Origin: an uncultured Eubacterium sp.
GTDB taxonomy: Bacteria; Bacillota; Clostridia; Lachnospirales; Lachnospiraceae
DNA: 64,000 nucleotides
Direction of reading: 5' to 3'
Assembly: GCA_910584795.1 (NCBI GenBank)
Contig: CAJUBZ010000004.1
Coordinates: 62,001-126,000 of the forward strand
This document shows, piece by piece, positions 24,079-33,367 of this stretch (its first letter is position 1; each line of letters starts with the position of its first letter). Under the pieces are notes generated by a model that did no database searches, was not told where the DNA came from, and worked only from the letters and a program-made list of their open reading frames with translations. The position numbers were made by a program, and so were the translations under genes.

Positions 24079-26127
24079 TTACTTAAACAAATAATAATAC
24101 AACTGTGTCAAATATCCCTGAACCGGAAATGTCATTGCAAATACCAATGACACAATTGTCATTAATTTAATTAGAATATTAATGGATGGTCCGGAAGTAT
24201 CCTTGAACGGATCGCCTACAGTATCTCCTACTACGGCTGCCTTATGTGCCTCACTGCCTTTTCCTCCGGCAAAACCACCTTCAATATATTTCTTGGCATT
24301 ATCCCATGCTCCACCTGAGTTTGCCATAAAAACAGCCATCATAACACCACAAACCAACGCTCCGCATAACATTCCACCTAGAGCTGCAGCTCCCAACAGA
24401 TATCCTACAGCCAGTGGTGTAACCACTGCCATAACTCCCGGCACAATCATCTCATGAAGGGCTGCCTGTGTCGAAATACCTACACATGACTTGTAATCTG
24501 GCTTTGATGTACCTTTAAGAATTCCTTTATCTTCTGCAAACTGACGGCGAACTTCCTCAATCATTTTGTTCGCAGCCTTTCCAACAGAACTCATTGTAAG
24601 TGCTGAAAACATAAATGGAAGCATTCCGCCAATTAACAGTCCAACGACTACAGAAGCAGATAATATATTAATACTTGGCAGGTTTGCAACCTGAGCATAT
24701 GACACAAACAAAGACAATGCCGTAAGGGCTGCAGAACCAATCGCAAATCCCTTTCCAATCGCCGCTGTTGTATTTCCGACTGCATCTAATTTATCTGTAA
24801 TATCCCGGACACTCTCATCCAGTCCTGACATTTCTGCAATGCCACCTGCATTATCAGCAATCGGTCCATAAGCATCTACTGCAATTGTCATACCTGTTGT
24901 CGATAGCATACCAACTGCTGCAAGAGCAATACCATACATTCCAAGGAACGCATAAGATACAAGAACACCAGCCACAATAAACAAAATTGGAATGGCTGTG
25001 GATTTCATACCCACAGATAACCCACTAATAATATTGGTAGCAGAACCCGTCTGCGAGCTGTCAGCAATCTGCTTAACGCTCCTATACTTTTCAGATGTAT
25101 ATATCTCTGTAACCTTACCAATGGCTGTACCTACAACCAAACCTGCCAGTACTGCAAGAAAAGCCCTAAACTGTCCAAACAACCAGTAACTTAACATAGC
25201 AGATGCAGCGATTTCTATTGCAGTTGCAGTATATTCCCCGATATTTAATGCTCTCTGTGGATCACTGCCTTTTTTCCCACGGACAAAAAATGTAGCAATT
25301 ACAGATGCTAATACACCGACAGCAGCCATGACAATCGGAAAAATAATACGTTCCATTCCAAAATCATCATCACCCGCTACTAAAGATGCCACTGCTAAAG
25401 TAACTACAGAAACTAAAGCACCTACATAACTCTCAAAAAGATCCGCGCCCATTCCGGCAACATCACCTACATTATCACCTACGTTATCTGCAATAACAGC
25501 AGGATTACGTGGATCGTCCTCTGGTATTCCAGCCTCAACTTTACCTACTAAATCTGCTCCTACATCTGCAGCTTTCGTATAGATACCTCCACCGACTCTG
25601 GCGAAAAGAGCGATCGATGATGCTCCCAGACTGAATCCTGTCAGAATGCTTACAGCTTCTTCTGTAAATCCAGTCGTATGCATTACGATAATCAATATTG
25701 CACTCAGTCCGAGAATACCGAATCCTACAACACAGAGTCCCATAACCGCTCCACCGGAAAATGCAATAGAAAGTGCTTTGTTCATTCCCTTTTCTTTTGC
25801 AGCATTCGCAGTGCGGACATTTGCCTTTGTTGCAACATTCATTCCGACATATCCTGCCAATGTGGACAGTACTGCACCTACAATAAAGCAGACAGCAGTC
25901 AGCCAGTCAATTCCAAATCCAAGAATCACAAAAAGTACAACGACAAATACAATCAGAATCTTGTACTCTGCAAACAGAAATGCCCTTGCGCCTTCAGCAA
26001 TCGCTCCGGCTATATCTTTCATCTTATCATTTCCCGCATCGCATCTGTTTATTTTCACAGTCTTTAGTAATGCAAAAATAACAGCGATAATTCCTGCCGC
26101 CGGAGCTAAATAAATTAAATTCTCCAT
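24079..26127 (-). CDS. hppA: Membrane-bound ion-pumping pyrophosphatase, K+-dependent
   Basis: Couples PPi hydrolysis to H+ or Na+ export across the membrane. The 682-aa protein has about 16 membrane segments and the PPi site motifs GGGIYTKAADVGADLVGKVE and DNVGDNVGDVAGMGADLFE. GNTTAAIGKG carries Ala where K+-independent enzymes have Lys (GNTTKA), so this is the K+-dependent class, in which both Na+ and H+ pumps occur. Monocistronic, with its own promoter and terminator. It would recover PPi energy in an anaerobe, including PPi released by sugar-nucleotide synthesis for the polysaccharide locus. Confidence 0.96.
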   Translation of the reverse strand: MENLIYLAPAAGIIAVIFALLKTVKINRCDAGNDKMKDIAGAIAEGARAFLFAEYKILIVFVVVLFVILGFGIDWLTAVCFIVGAVLSTLAGYVGMNVATKANVRTANAAKEKGMNKALSIAFSGGAVMGLCVVGFGILGLSAILIIVMHTTGFTEEAVSILTGFSLGASSIALFARVGGGIYTKAADVGADLVGKVEAGIPEDDPRNPAVIADNVGDNVGDVAGMGADLFESYVGALVSVVTLAVASLVAGDDDFGMERIIFPIVMAAVGVLASVIATFFVRGKKGSDPQRALNIGEYTATAIEIAASAMLSYWLFGQFRAFLAVLAGLVVGTAIGKVTEIYTSEKYRSVKQIADSSQTGSATNIISGLSVGMKSTAIPILFIVAGVLVSYAFLGMYGIALAAVGMLSTTGMTIAVDAYGPIADNAGGIAEMSGLDESVRDITDKLDAVGNTTAAIGKGFAIGSAALTALSLFVSYAQVANLPSINILSASVVVGLLIGGMLPFMFSALTMSSVGKAANKMIEEVRRQFAEDKGILKGTSKPDYKSCVGISTQAALHEMIVPGVMAVVTPLAVGYLLGAAALGGMLCGALVCGVMMAVFMANSGGAWDNAKKYIEGGFAGGKGSEAHKAAVVGDTVGDPFKDTSGPSINILIKLMTIVSLVFAMTFPVQGYLTQLYYYLFK

Positions 26128-26192
26128 CCTTTTCTCCTTTCAATTCCCTGTAAAACAGCTTTCCTTTTAAAAAGTATGATATGTTTGTTAAA

Positions 26193-26220
26193 ATTATAAC
26201 AAAGTTTTCAAAATTTTCAA
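26193..26220 (-). promoter_or_regulatory. Sigma-A promoter of hppA
   Basis: On the - strand, TTGAAA (26215-26220) and TATAAT (26193-26198) have a 16-bp spacer, about 65 bp before the start codon. It lies in the 302-bp gap between divergent hppA and the Lrp-type gene; the rest of that gap is AT-rich without other recognised features. Confidence 0.65.
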
Positions 26221-26348
26221 TACCGTTCCATTATTGTTAATATATTACAGATTTTCTTATTGAAATAAAATATATTTTTCACATTTTAAAACAAAAAATG
26301 CATTTCGTTCAATATCTTCATAAAAATATTTTATATTTTTTAAGTGTG

Positions 26349-26357
26349 TGCTATAAT
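26349..26357 (+). promoter_or_regulatory. Extended -10 promoter of the Lrp-type gene
   Basis: TGCTATAAT is a full extended -10. There is no good -35 upstream, which is common for extended -10 promoters. It lies 72 bp before the start codon. Confidence 0.5.
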
Positions 26358-26429
26358 AAATGCATATTTGCAAAGTATTTACTTTACAAAATTAGATTTG
26401 ACTGAAAAATATACGAAAGGAGTACTATT

Positions 26430-26885
26430 ATGAGACACGAACTAGATCATATTGACGAACAAATTATTAAGTTACTACATGATAATGCCCGCACCCCCTT
26501 GAAGTCTATAGCGAGCCAGGTATTTTTGTCATCACCTGCTGTTTCAGCCCGTATTGAACGACTGGAACAGGCTGGTATTATTACAGGTTATACTGCAAAG
26601 GTCAATCCCGCAGAGTTAGGTTATCATATTAAAGCTTTTATTAACCTCGAAGTAAATCCTGATCAGAAAAAAGACTTTTATCCATACATAAAAGAATGTA
26701 CAAACGTTGTTGAGTGCAATTGTGTAACTGGAGATTATGCGATGTTAATAGAAGTAATGTTCAAAAGTACGGAAGAACTCGATCACTTTATAGGTGACCT
26801 CCAGACCTTTGGAAGTACAAAAACACAGATTGTTTTTTCTACTTCAGTAGAACATCGTGGCATTCCTATGCCAAAGGATAATTAA
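26430..26885 (+). CDS. Lrp/AsnC-family transcriptional regulator
   Basis: Amino-acid-responsive regulator of 151 aa. The N-terminal helix-turn-helix (about 5-50: DEQIIKLLHDNARTPLKSIA, then SSPAVSARIERLE) is followed by the RAM ligand-binding domain (about 65-145). AAAGGAG precedes the start. Monocistronic, with its own terminator. It is divergent from hppA with 302 bp between them, so either could be a target, as could itself; nothing in the sequence decides this. Confidence 0.92.
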   Translation: MRHELDHIDEQIIKLLHDNARTPLKSIASQVFLSSPAVSARIERLEQAGIITGYTAKVNPAELGYHIKAFINLEVNPDQKKDFYPYIKECTNVVECNCVTGDYAMLIEVMFKSTEELDHFIGDLQTFGSTKTQIVFSTSVEHRGIPMPKDN

Positions 26886-26897
26886 ATTGTATGTTAA

Positions 26898-26939
26898 CGG
26901 GATGTTGTTCTAAACTCACTAGTTCACATCCCGTTTTTT
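26898..26939 (+). terminator. Intrinsic terminator of the Lrp-type gene
   Basis: CGGGATGT (26898-26905) pairs with ACATCCCG (26926-26933), followed by TTTTTT (26934-26939). Confidence 0.85.
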
Positions 26940-26962
26940 AAAAATTATTATGGGGAGATATT

Positions 26963-28132
26963 ATGCATTATCAAAACGAAACGAACTATATTATATATTT
27001 ATTAAAATGTGCTATTGAAAAGGAAACTCCAAAAACTCCGAATACAACAATAGACTGGAATATCATATATCAACTAGCAAAAAAACATAAAATTGTTCCG
27101 ATTCTCTGTTTCGCTATTATAAAACTGCCAAAAGATTATATTCAGACAATTGAACATATGGAATCATATATGTTGATGTATAAACAAAATTTAGTCTTAG
27201 ATGCAAATCGTTCTTATGAGACAGAACGGCTTAAATCTGTTTTTAATTCACTGAAGATAGACTTTATTTTATTAAAAGGAAGTATCATCAAACATTACTA
27301 TCCTGACACTTTTATGCGTCGCATGAGCGATATAGATATTTTATTCCGTGGTACTGATTTTAAAACTCTTGATACCATTTTTGAAAACCTTGGATATAAA
27401 ATTTTACAAAAAGGTGCCAAAGATACTGCTTATTTCAACCCTGTCAATAATGTTAAAATCGAAATGCAGCCCCATTTAATAGATATGGGATACTCTGAAT
27501 GGTATGAATATTTACAAGACATTTGGGAAAAATGTTCGAATGACAAACATGAATATAAAATGAGTTTAGAGGATTTTTATATTTACCATATTATTCACAT
27601 GGCAAAACATTTTAAAAACGGTGGTATCGGACTGAATCATATTCTGGATATACACGTAATGAACCTGACTTTTAAACCGATGGACTGGAATTATATAGAA
27701 AACGAGTTATTAAAAATAAACCTATATAAATTTAATCTGACTATGCAGGCTCTTGTACGTTATTGGTTTAATAACAAAAATACCATTAATTTTTCAAAAG
27801 AAGACATGGAAATGATTGCGGAATATGTTTTTGCTGGTGGTGCTTTTGGCACAAAAAAACAACAGGAAACAAATCACATTGTTACGAGAGGAGATCATAA
27901 ACTCTCTTATCGTAAAAAAATTTTTCCTAATAGTACAATAATGATAAACTATTATGGTGAGTTTTTAAAAAAACACAAATACTTTTTACCTCTATATTGG
28001 ATGCGACTGAATTTTACACGTTTATTTAACTATAATAAAAAAACGAAGCAAAGTATACACCATATCTCCTCCATTACAGAATCAAATATTTCTAAAACTG
28101 AAAAAATATTTCATATATGCGGATTAAGTTAG
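26963..28132 (+). CDS. Nucleotidyltransferase family protein (NTP_transf_5 type)
   Basis: The 389-aa protein has a Pol-beta-like nucleotidyltransferase core: LLKGS (103-107), then RMSDIDILF with Asp123 and Asp125 as likely metal ligands. This matches the uncharacterised nucleotidyltransferase family often found beside capsule and secretion loci. No membrane segment is seen. It has GGGGAG upstream of the ATG and stands alone on the + strand, convergent with the polysaccharide operon. The substrate is unknown; it could modify a sugar, lipid or protein with a nucleotide. Confidence 0.78.
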   Translation: MHYQNETNYIIYLLKCAIEKETPKTPNTTIDWNIIYQLAKKHKIVPILCFAIIKLPKDYIQTIEHMESYMLMYKQNLVLDANRSYETERLKSVFNSLKIDFILLKGSIIKHYYPDTFMRRMSDIDILFRGTDFKTLDTIFENLGYKILQKGAKDTAYFNPVNNVKIEMQPHLIDMGYSEWYEYLQDIWEKCSNDKHEYKMSLEDFYIYHIIHMAKHFKNGGIGLNHILDIHVMNLTFKPMDWNYIENELLKINLYKFNLTMQALVRYWFNNKNTINFSKEDMEMIAEYVFAGGAFGTKKQQETNHIVTRGDHKLSYRKKIFPNSTIMINYYGEFLKKHKYFLPLYWMRLNFTRLFNYNKKTKQSIHHISSITESNISKTEKIFHICGLS

Positions 28133-28148
28133 CATCTGCCTATATAAC

Positions 28149-28182
28149 AAAGGAAGTTCCATCACCTGATGGAACTTCCTTT
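28149..28182. terminator. Bidirectional terminator ending the polysaccharide operon
   Basis: A perfect 16-bp stem (28149-28164 with 28167-28182) with a tiny loop, flanked by T-rich DNA on both sides. It serves both the nucleotidyltransferase gene and the convergent Wzz-kinase gene. Confidence 0.85.
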
Positions 28183-28188
28183 CGTTAT

Positions 28189-29892
28189 TTATTTTCCGAT
28201 TTTTTTACTAAGAGAATTTATTTGTGCTTCTTTCTCCGCTTCAGTTTTTGTTTTCTTATTACTCTCTTCTTTTAATAAAGCTTCTCTTTCTTCCTGTAAA
28301 GCTTTTCTCTGCTCTTCTGTTGTTTCTAACTGAATCTTCTTTGAAACACTCCGCTCTTTATTTCTAAATTCCTTATCCGATACGTGGCCATAAGTTCCAT
28401 AAGAATTACCATAACTGCCATATCCATATCCATATCTACCATAATATCTGCTTCCATATCCCTTTCGGTAACCATAGCCATAGTGTTTTCCGTATCCATA
28501 ATGCTTGCCATATCCATAAGCAAGATTTAATTTACCTTCTGTATTATTTAATACACAACCAAGAATAGGAACTCTTGTATAAGAAAACTCCTGTAAAGTA
28601 TCAATAATTTTATTTACTTTAACAAAATCCTCCTTAACTACATATACCATTGCATCGCTGTACTTCGCCAATATCGCCGCATCAGACAATTCACTGCATG
28701 GCGGAGCATCAATAATAACATAATCAACTACATCTCTGCTCTCTTCAATAAAGTGTTTCATTTGTGTAGAATTGAGATACTTTGGCACATCTTTTGAGGA
28801 CTCGCTTGGCGCCAATGCCAGCACTCTGGTCCCTTCTATATTTACAATAGCATGACTACTTTTAATTTTCTTTTCCAGAAAATCCTCCATCTTATAACTA
28901 TTAATCTTCTGGTCAATCATACTATGCAAAGTCGGCTTTCTCAAATCCCCATCTATAAGCATAACTTTCTTCTGACTTTTAGAAAGTGAATAAGCAAGAT
29001 TTAGTGCAAAAGTACTCTTTCCTTCACCATCTAATGTACTAGTGACAAGAATAACCTTATAATCATTTTTTTCTAACTCTTTCTCACACCTTGAATTAAT
29101 AGAACGCATTGCTTCTAAATATCTGAAACCTACTTCTTTATTCAAAATTGAACAATTTTTTAAATTTTTGTTCTTTCCATTTAAAATTATGCCTGGTAAA
29201 CTCCCAAGATATGCAACATTTAACTGTTTAACAACATCCTCTTTATTTCGAATTGTCTTTACAAAAAATGCATAAGCAATACTTGGTATTACGCCAATAA
29301 ACATTCCAATTAATGCGAACATAATAGTATAATCCATTGGATTATACGGATTCATTGGAATATCAACAACCACTGGTTCTTCCAATACATCAAGCTGGGT
29401 GTCTCCAATTACGAAATCTGCCACACTGCCATAATTCTTTAGCACAGATTGAATCACTTTATAATTCATTTCCGCATCTGAACCAGACGCAACAATACTT
29501 AAAATGTTTGTATCTGGTACCGCTGATACTGTTATGACCGACGGCATGTAATTTACTCCCAAATCCTGCTTTATAATTTCATAAAATAACTCATTATTAA
29601 TTAAATAACCAAAACTTACACTTAAAATAGAAGCCAATTGGCTGTTATTTGTATAAGTCTTATCCTCCGAACCATCATATTGTGGTGCAGTAATAGAAAA
29701 AGTAGCCTTTGTTTCAAAACTTGGAACATAATGTTTTTTATAGCTCCTGTAACCTAACACTGCAAAAACAATCATAAAGGCTACCATAATCCACCATAAT
29801 TTTTTAAAAGCCTTTAAAAAACTAGCCACAATCTGGGAAAGGTTTATTGGTTCTTTTCCATTATTAACCGATTCATTATAACTATTCGTCAT
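28189..29892 (-). CDS. Wzz-tyrosine kinase fusion with Tyr/Gly-rich tail
   Basis: Chain-length regulator and bacterial tyrosine kinase in one 567-aa chain. In order: a Wzz domain between two membrane segments (about 33-50 and 188-212), then the BY-kinase domain with Walker A LDGEGKST (287-294), A' LIDGDLRKP (312-320) and B VIIDAPP (392-398). A Tyr/Gly tail (459-501) has 16 tyrosines, and a charged, coiled-coil-like extension (503-567) ends the protein. Gram-positive systems usually split Wzz and kinase into two proteins; this is the fused, Wzc-like layout. Tail tyrosines are the expected autophosphorylation sites. The C-terminal extension after the tyrosine cluster is unusual. It overlaps its paralogue upstream by 11 bp. 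Confidence 0.9.
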   Translation of the reverse strand: MTNSYNESVNNGKEPINLSQIVASFLKAFKKLWWIMVAFMIVFAVLGYRSYKKHYVPSFETKATFSITAPQYDGSEDKTYTNNSQLASILSVSFGYLINNELFYEIIKQDLGVNYMPSVITVSAVPDTNILSIVASGSDAEMNYKVIQSVLKNYGSVADFVIGDTQLDVLEEPVVVDIPMNPYNPMDYTIMFALIGMFIGVIPSIAYAFFVKTIRNKEDVVKQLNVAYLGSLPGIILNGKNKNLKNCSILNKEVGFRYLEAMRSINSRCEKELEKNDYKVILVTSTLDGEGKSTFALNLAYSLSKSQKKVMLIDGDLRKPTLHSMIDQKINSYKMEDFLEKKIKSSHAIVNIEGTRVLALAPSESSKDVPKYLNSTQMKHFIEESRDVVDYVIIDAPPCSELSDAAILAKYSDAMVYVVKEDFVKVNKIIDTLQEFSYTRVPILGCVLNNTEGKLNLAYGYGKHYGYGKHYGYGYRKGYGSRYYGRYGYGYGSYGNSYGTYGHVSDKEFRNKERSVSKKIQLETTEEQRKALQEEREALLKEESNKKTKTEAEKEAQINSLSKKIGK

Positions 29893-31288
29893 AAACTTCT
29901 ACCACCCTTTCCTCTAACATATGAAATACACTATTTTTATCCTTCATCTTTAAAACTTTATAATCATTTAATACACATCCCAAAAATTTACATTCTGCAT
30001 CATTCATGACATTAATACAGTTAATAATATCCCTTTCATAAGAAAAATCCTGTCGTATAACCAAAAGTGATAAATCTACTAAATCGACTAATGCTTCCGT
30101 ATCTGATACCATTGACATAGGCGGCGTATCGATAATTACATAATCCGCCATTTTTTTACATTTCCTGATAAGATCTTTCATAGCTCCTGATTTCATAAAT
30201 TCATAAGTACTTGAATGTCCTTTAATAGGCATAATTAAGTCAATTCCAATGTCATCATGATACATAACTTCATCTAAACCACATTCGCCCTGAAGAAGTT
30301 TAATCATATCTACCACTTCTGTTTTTGGAATATCCAACATCTTATACATTGCCGGTTTTCTCATATCTGCATCGATAACAATGACCTTTTTACCTTCTTT
30401 TGCTAACGACAATGCTATGTTTAAAGCTACTGTAGATTTTCCTTCATTTTCACAAACACTGGATATCAAAACTGTGTTTTTATTTTGATTTCTTTCATTC
30501 TCATACTCAATTCTAATTCTAATATTATTAATTGACTCAATAAATTTTGTTGTTATAATCGGGCTGGTAATTAAAAGAGCCTTTACACTCTGAACAATTC
30601 TCGCCTTTACCGTACGATTTTTTCTTTCATGGTAAATAGTTCCCAATAGGTTTGTCTCCAGCTGTTCTTCCACCGCAGCTTCTGTTTTAATAGTTCTTCT
30701 CATAATACTGAGTGCTGCCAAAAGTAACATTGTAAAAAAACCACATATTATTCCCATAGTAACAGATTTTTTTCTTGGAGTTAAGGAATTATCCGGATGA
30801 GTAGCAACATTTGGAGCCTCCAATTGATCAAAAACTGCATCTGAAGTAAGATATCCTGATAACTCAGAATAATTGTCCATGATTGCCTGAATAGCCCTGA
30901 AGGAGATAATTGGATCACCTGTTGTCACTAAAACTTTCATAAGGTTTGTCTCCTCAATTAAAGAAACAGACATAGTTATATCCAAATCTTTCAAATGTAA
31001 ATCACTCCTTATCCTGTTTTTCATAATATCTGAATTTAATAAATTCTGAAAAACAGTAATAACACTTTGTGCCAGACGTTTATTTGTATAAACATATCCT
31101 GAACTCTGCTTTGGTGTTACAACATAAATCGAAGAACTTGTGTATTGAGGAACAAAACTGGATTTAATATAAGCATGCGTAACTATTGTACCCATCACAG
31201 CGACTATCATAATAATCCAGAATCCTCTTATTAAGTCTTTTAATAAACTAAATAAATCGATATTTCTTAAATTAATTCCTTTTTTCAT
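29882..31288 (-). CDS. Wzz-tyrosine kinase-like fusion without Tyr tail
   Basis: Second chain-length/kinase fusion, 468 aa. Membrane segments at about 22-42 and 176-196 flank a Wzz domain. The kinase half has Walker A CENEGKST (279-286), A' VIDADMRKP (304-312) and B VIIDTPP (384-390). The C-terminus ends in an ordinary acidic tail with a single late Tyr, so it cannot carry a phosphotyrosine cluster. It may act as partner or trans-kinase for the downstream paralogue. It starts 2 bp after the Ig-like protein stop and overlaps the next gene by 11 bp: one tightly coupled unit. Confidence 0.9.
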   Translation of the reverse strand: MKKGINLRNIDLFSLLKDLIRGFWIIMIVAVMGTIVTHAYIKSSFVPQYTSSSIYVVTPKQSSGYVYTNKRLAQSVITVFQNLLNSDIMKNRIRSDLHLKDLDITMSVSLIEETNLMKVLVTTGDPIISFRAIQAIMDNYSELSGYLTSDAVFDQLEAPNVATHPDNSLTPRKKSVTMGIICGFFTMLLLAALSIMRRTIKTEAAVEEQLETNLLGTIYHERKNRTVKARIVQSVKALLITSPIITTKFIESINNIRIRIEYENERNQNKNTVLISSVCENEGKSTVALNIALSLAKEGKKVIVIDADMRKPAMYKMLDIPKTEVVDMIKLLQGECGLDEVMYHDDIGIDLIMPIKGHSSTYEFMKSGAMKDLIRKCKKMADYVIIDTPPMSMVSDTEALVDLVDLSLLVIRQDFSYERDIINCINVMNDAECKFLGCVLNDYKVLKMKDKNSVFHMLEERVVEVYDE

Positions 31289-31290
31289 GA

Positions 31291-32118
31291 CTATTCCTCC
31301 ACCATGACTGTTAAGTAGGCAGTTCCTTCGTTCCCATTATGATCGACCACACTATACTCTACAGTATAACATCCAACCTTATTTGTCTTTACAGAAGAAC
31401 TCTTTATTTTAACGCTACCAATTTCCATGCTCTTTCCATCAATGTCTTCTACTGACTTTATAAAGCTTTTTGCATCAAACTCTTCATCCTTTTTAATATA
31501 CTCAATATTTTTCTTCAACTGAATGGTCGGACTGATATTATTTTGCTGTTTTATAATAACTGTTGCCTTTAACTTAACAGTGTCCCCCAGACTGTTAGTC
31601 ACCTGAGCTGTAACCGTATTGTCACCAGAAATATTTGTTGAAATATCGCGGGATAATATCTTGACCTTATTACTGATATCTCCATCAATTATATCTTTTG
31701 CACCAATAATCTCCTCTACACCTGTATCAGACCCGGTTTCAAGGCATAGTGGTTTTTTTAATACGAATCGTGGTGATGTATAATCAATAAATTTTACTTT
31801 TCTAGAAGCCTTTGCAACATGTCCTCCCGAATTAGACACAGCATATGTTACATTACAAATATGTTCTTTTTTATCAACAAATTTGGAAATTGATTCCACA
31901 ACAATTTTATTTGTAATATCTCCATCTTTTGCATCTTTTGCAATAACTCCTTTTAAAAGAGCTTTTTTATCTTTCACCGATACTTCTATTTGATTCTGGC
32001 TCATTTGAATAACAGGTACTGTACTATCCACATTACTTTTATCTTTGTACCAAATCGCTATATAAATTATTATAGATATAAGGAATAATGTCATTATTCC
32101 ATACTTAACATACTTCAT
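31291..32118 (-). CDS. Membrane-anchored protein with Ig-like repeats
   Basis: A 275-aa protein with one N-terminal membrane segment (about 8-23) and an extracytoplasmic region of three Ig-like/DUF5011-type modules. Their DGD motifs are visible: AKDGDITNK, IDGDISNK and DIDGKSM, with the last strand DHNGNEGTAYLTV. No catalytic site is seen. GGAGG lies 5 nt before the ATG at 32118; a longer frame to 32184 has no such site. It is co-transcribed with the two Wzz kinases, so it may help to bind or guide the emerging polysaccharide. Role inferred from position. Confidence 0.75.
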   Translation of the reverse strand: MKYVKYGIMTLFLISIIIYIAIWYKDKSNVDSTVPVIQMSQNQIEVSVKDKKALLKGVIAKDAKDGDITNKIVVESISKFVDKKEHICNVTYAVSNSGGHVAKASRKVKFIDYTSPRFVLKKPLCLETGSDTGVEEIIGAKDIIDGDISNKVKILSRDISTNISGDNTVTAQVTNSLGDTVKLKATVIIKQQNNISPTIQLKKNIEYIKKDEEFDAKSFIKSVEDIDGKSMEIGSVKIKSSSVKTNKVGCYTVEYSVVDHNGNEGTAYLTVMVEE

Positions 32119-32150
32119 AAAACCTCCAATAGAAAAACTTTTAAAAATAT

Positions 32151-32179
32151 ATTTTATCAAAATAGAAAGCGTCTGTAAA
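32151..32179 (-). promoter_or_regulatory. Putative internal promoter for the Ig-Wzz-kinase unit
   Basis: On the - strand, TTTACA (32174-32179) and TAAAAT (32151-32156) have a 17-bp spacer. They lie in a 103-bp gap, one of the few real gaps in the polysaccharide operon, so the three export-control genes may be expressed separately. Confidence 0.5.
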
Positions 32180-32221
32180 CACACAAACTCGTCCTAGGCA
32201 AGTGAAACTTCATGCTAACCA

Positions 32222-33367
32222 TCACTTTTTTCTCTTTATTTTTCTTTCTACTCTTGTTAGAAAATCAATACCAATGACCTTATCAACACATTCTTTAAAT
32301 CCATATCCTTTATTAATATGTTTAAAAAACTGCTTTCTCCTTCTATCAGCTATTGCACTATAATACGTATTTACATTATGTTTTTTAATAAAGTCTTCCT
32401 CCACACTATCTATCATAATGCAAGACTTGATCTCTTCTATTTTGTTCTGACCTTTTAACGTATGGACAACAACTAATGAAGTTCCCTGTTTATTATAGAA
32501 TGCACTATTATATTGTTCTATTCCCCATGCATCTGCCAGTGTAATATCACTATTTCTATCAATCCCCTTGTTTGCACAGTTATAACATGACGGTCTCAAC
32601 ATAATATCCTGAAGAAAACTCTTGATCCAATAATCTGTATTTCCATCATTTGAGTAAATCTTGCCAGACTCAAACTCAATTTTCATACCAAACTTTTCCC
32701 AATTTAAATCTTTAGAGCGAAAATCTATTTTCTTTATTTGACTAGTTTCATTACAAAATGTTCTTATATCGTCCAAATATTTTTGAAACAATTTTTGATT
32801 TGGAACACCATGACATATAAAATCAACCAAAATTAGCTTTTCGTAATCCTTGTCCAAATATTTTTTCAGTCCCGAAACCTGGCATGGTGTACCGCAAAAC
32901 AAAACATACTTATCATTTTTTATATTTTCCTTTATCTTCTTATAAACATCATTTATGTTGCTTTGAATATATTTTGACTTTAGCAATTTTTTTAAATGAT
33001 TTATGTCTGACACCTCTATATGGTTCAAAATATTATTTTCTTCGAATGCAGCACCATATACTACTCCACCATTTGTTAGAATATTCTTTGCCAATTCATA
33101 AAATATACCACCGGAAGAGCTCTTTTGAAGTACTTGCTTATCTTTATTTGAAGCAACATAAACATTATTAAACTCATTCTTGCATCTTTTAACGTTAAGT
33201 TCAGGACAAACTTTATTACATAACCCACATTCTCTGCACTCATCTTGATTCACAATGGGATAAATAAACCCTTCTTCATCCTCTTTCATTTCAATACAAT
33301 GAAATGGGCATATATTAAAACATGCCGCACATCCTGTACACTTTCTCTTATCAGAAATATTTATCAT
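32222..33367 (-). CDS. FrhB-like iron-sulfur protein of polysaccharide loci (copy 1)
   Basis: A 381-aa protein with an N-terminal 2x[4Fe-4S] ferredoxin domain (Cys10, 13, 16, 20 and Cys44, 47, 50, 54) and a C-terminal domain of the coenzyme F420 hydrogenase/dehydrogenase beta-subunit type (for example FCGTPCQVSGLK and DFICHGVPNQKLF). Such proteins recur in exopolysaccharide loci beside polysaccharide pyruvyl transferases. The organism shows no F420 pathway here, so a flavin is the likelier cofactor. It directly precedes the Ig-Wzz unit. The reaction is unknown; a redox step on the sugar or the pyruvyl donor is a guess. Confidence 0.85.
   Translation of the reverse strand: MINISDKRKCTGCAACFNICPFHCIEMKEDEEGFIYPIVNQDECRECGLCNKVCPELNVKRCKNEFNNVYVASNKDKQVLQKSSSGGIFYELAKNILTNGGVVYGAAFEENNILNHIEVSDINHLKKLLKSKYIQSNINDVYKKIKENIKNDKYVLFCGTPCQVSGLKKYLDKDYEKLILVDFICHGVPNQKLFQKYLDDIRTFCNETSQIKKIDFRSKDLNWEKFGMKIEFESGKIYSNDGNTDYWIKSFLQDIMLRPSCYNCANKGIDRNSDITLADAWGIEQYNSAFYNKQGTSLVVVHTLKGQNKIEEIKSCIMIDSVEEDFIKKHNVNTYYSAIADRRRKQFFKHINKGYGFKECVDKVIGIDFLTRVERKIKRKK

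Noticed and set aside
25646..26113. 155-codon frame opposite hppA
   Set aside because: Antisense to a highly conserved gene; the Thr/Ile/Pro/Ala-rich translation is what codon bias in hppA produces, and there is no RBS.
28326..28523. 65-codon Met/Asp-rich frame within the Wzz-kinase tail
   Set aside because: Shadow of the Tyr/Gly repeats read in another frame.
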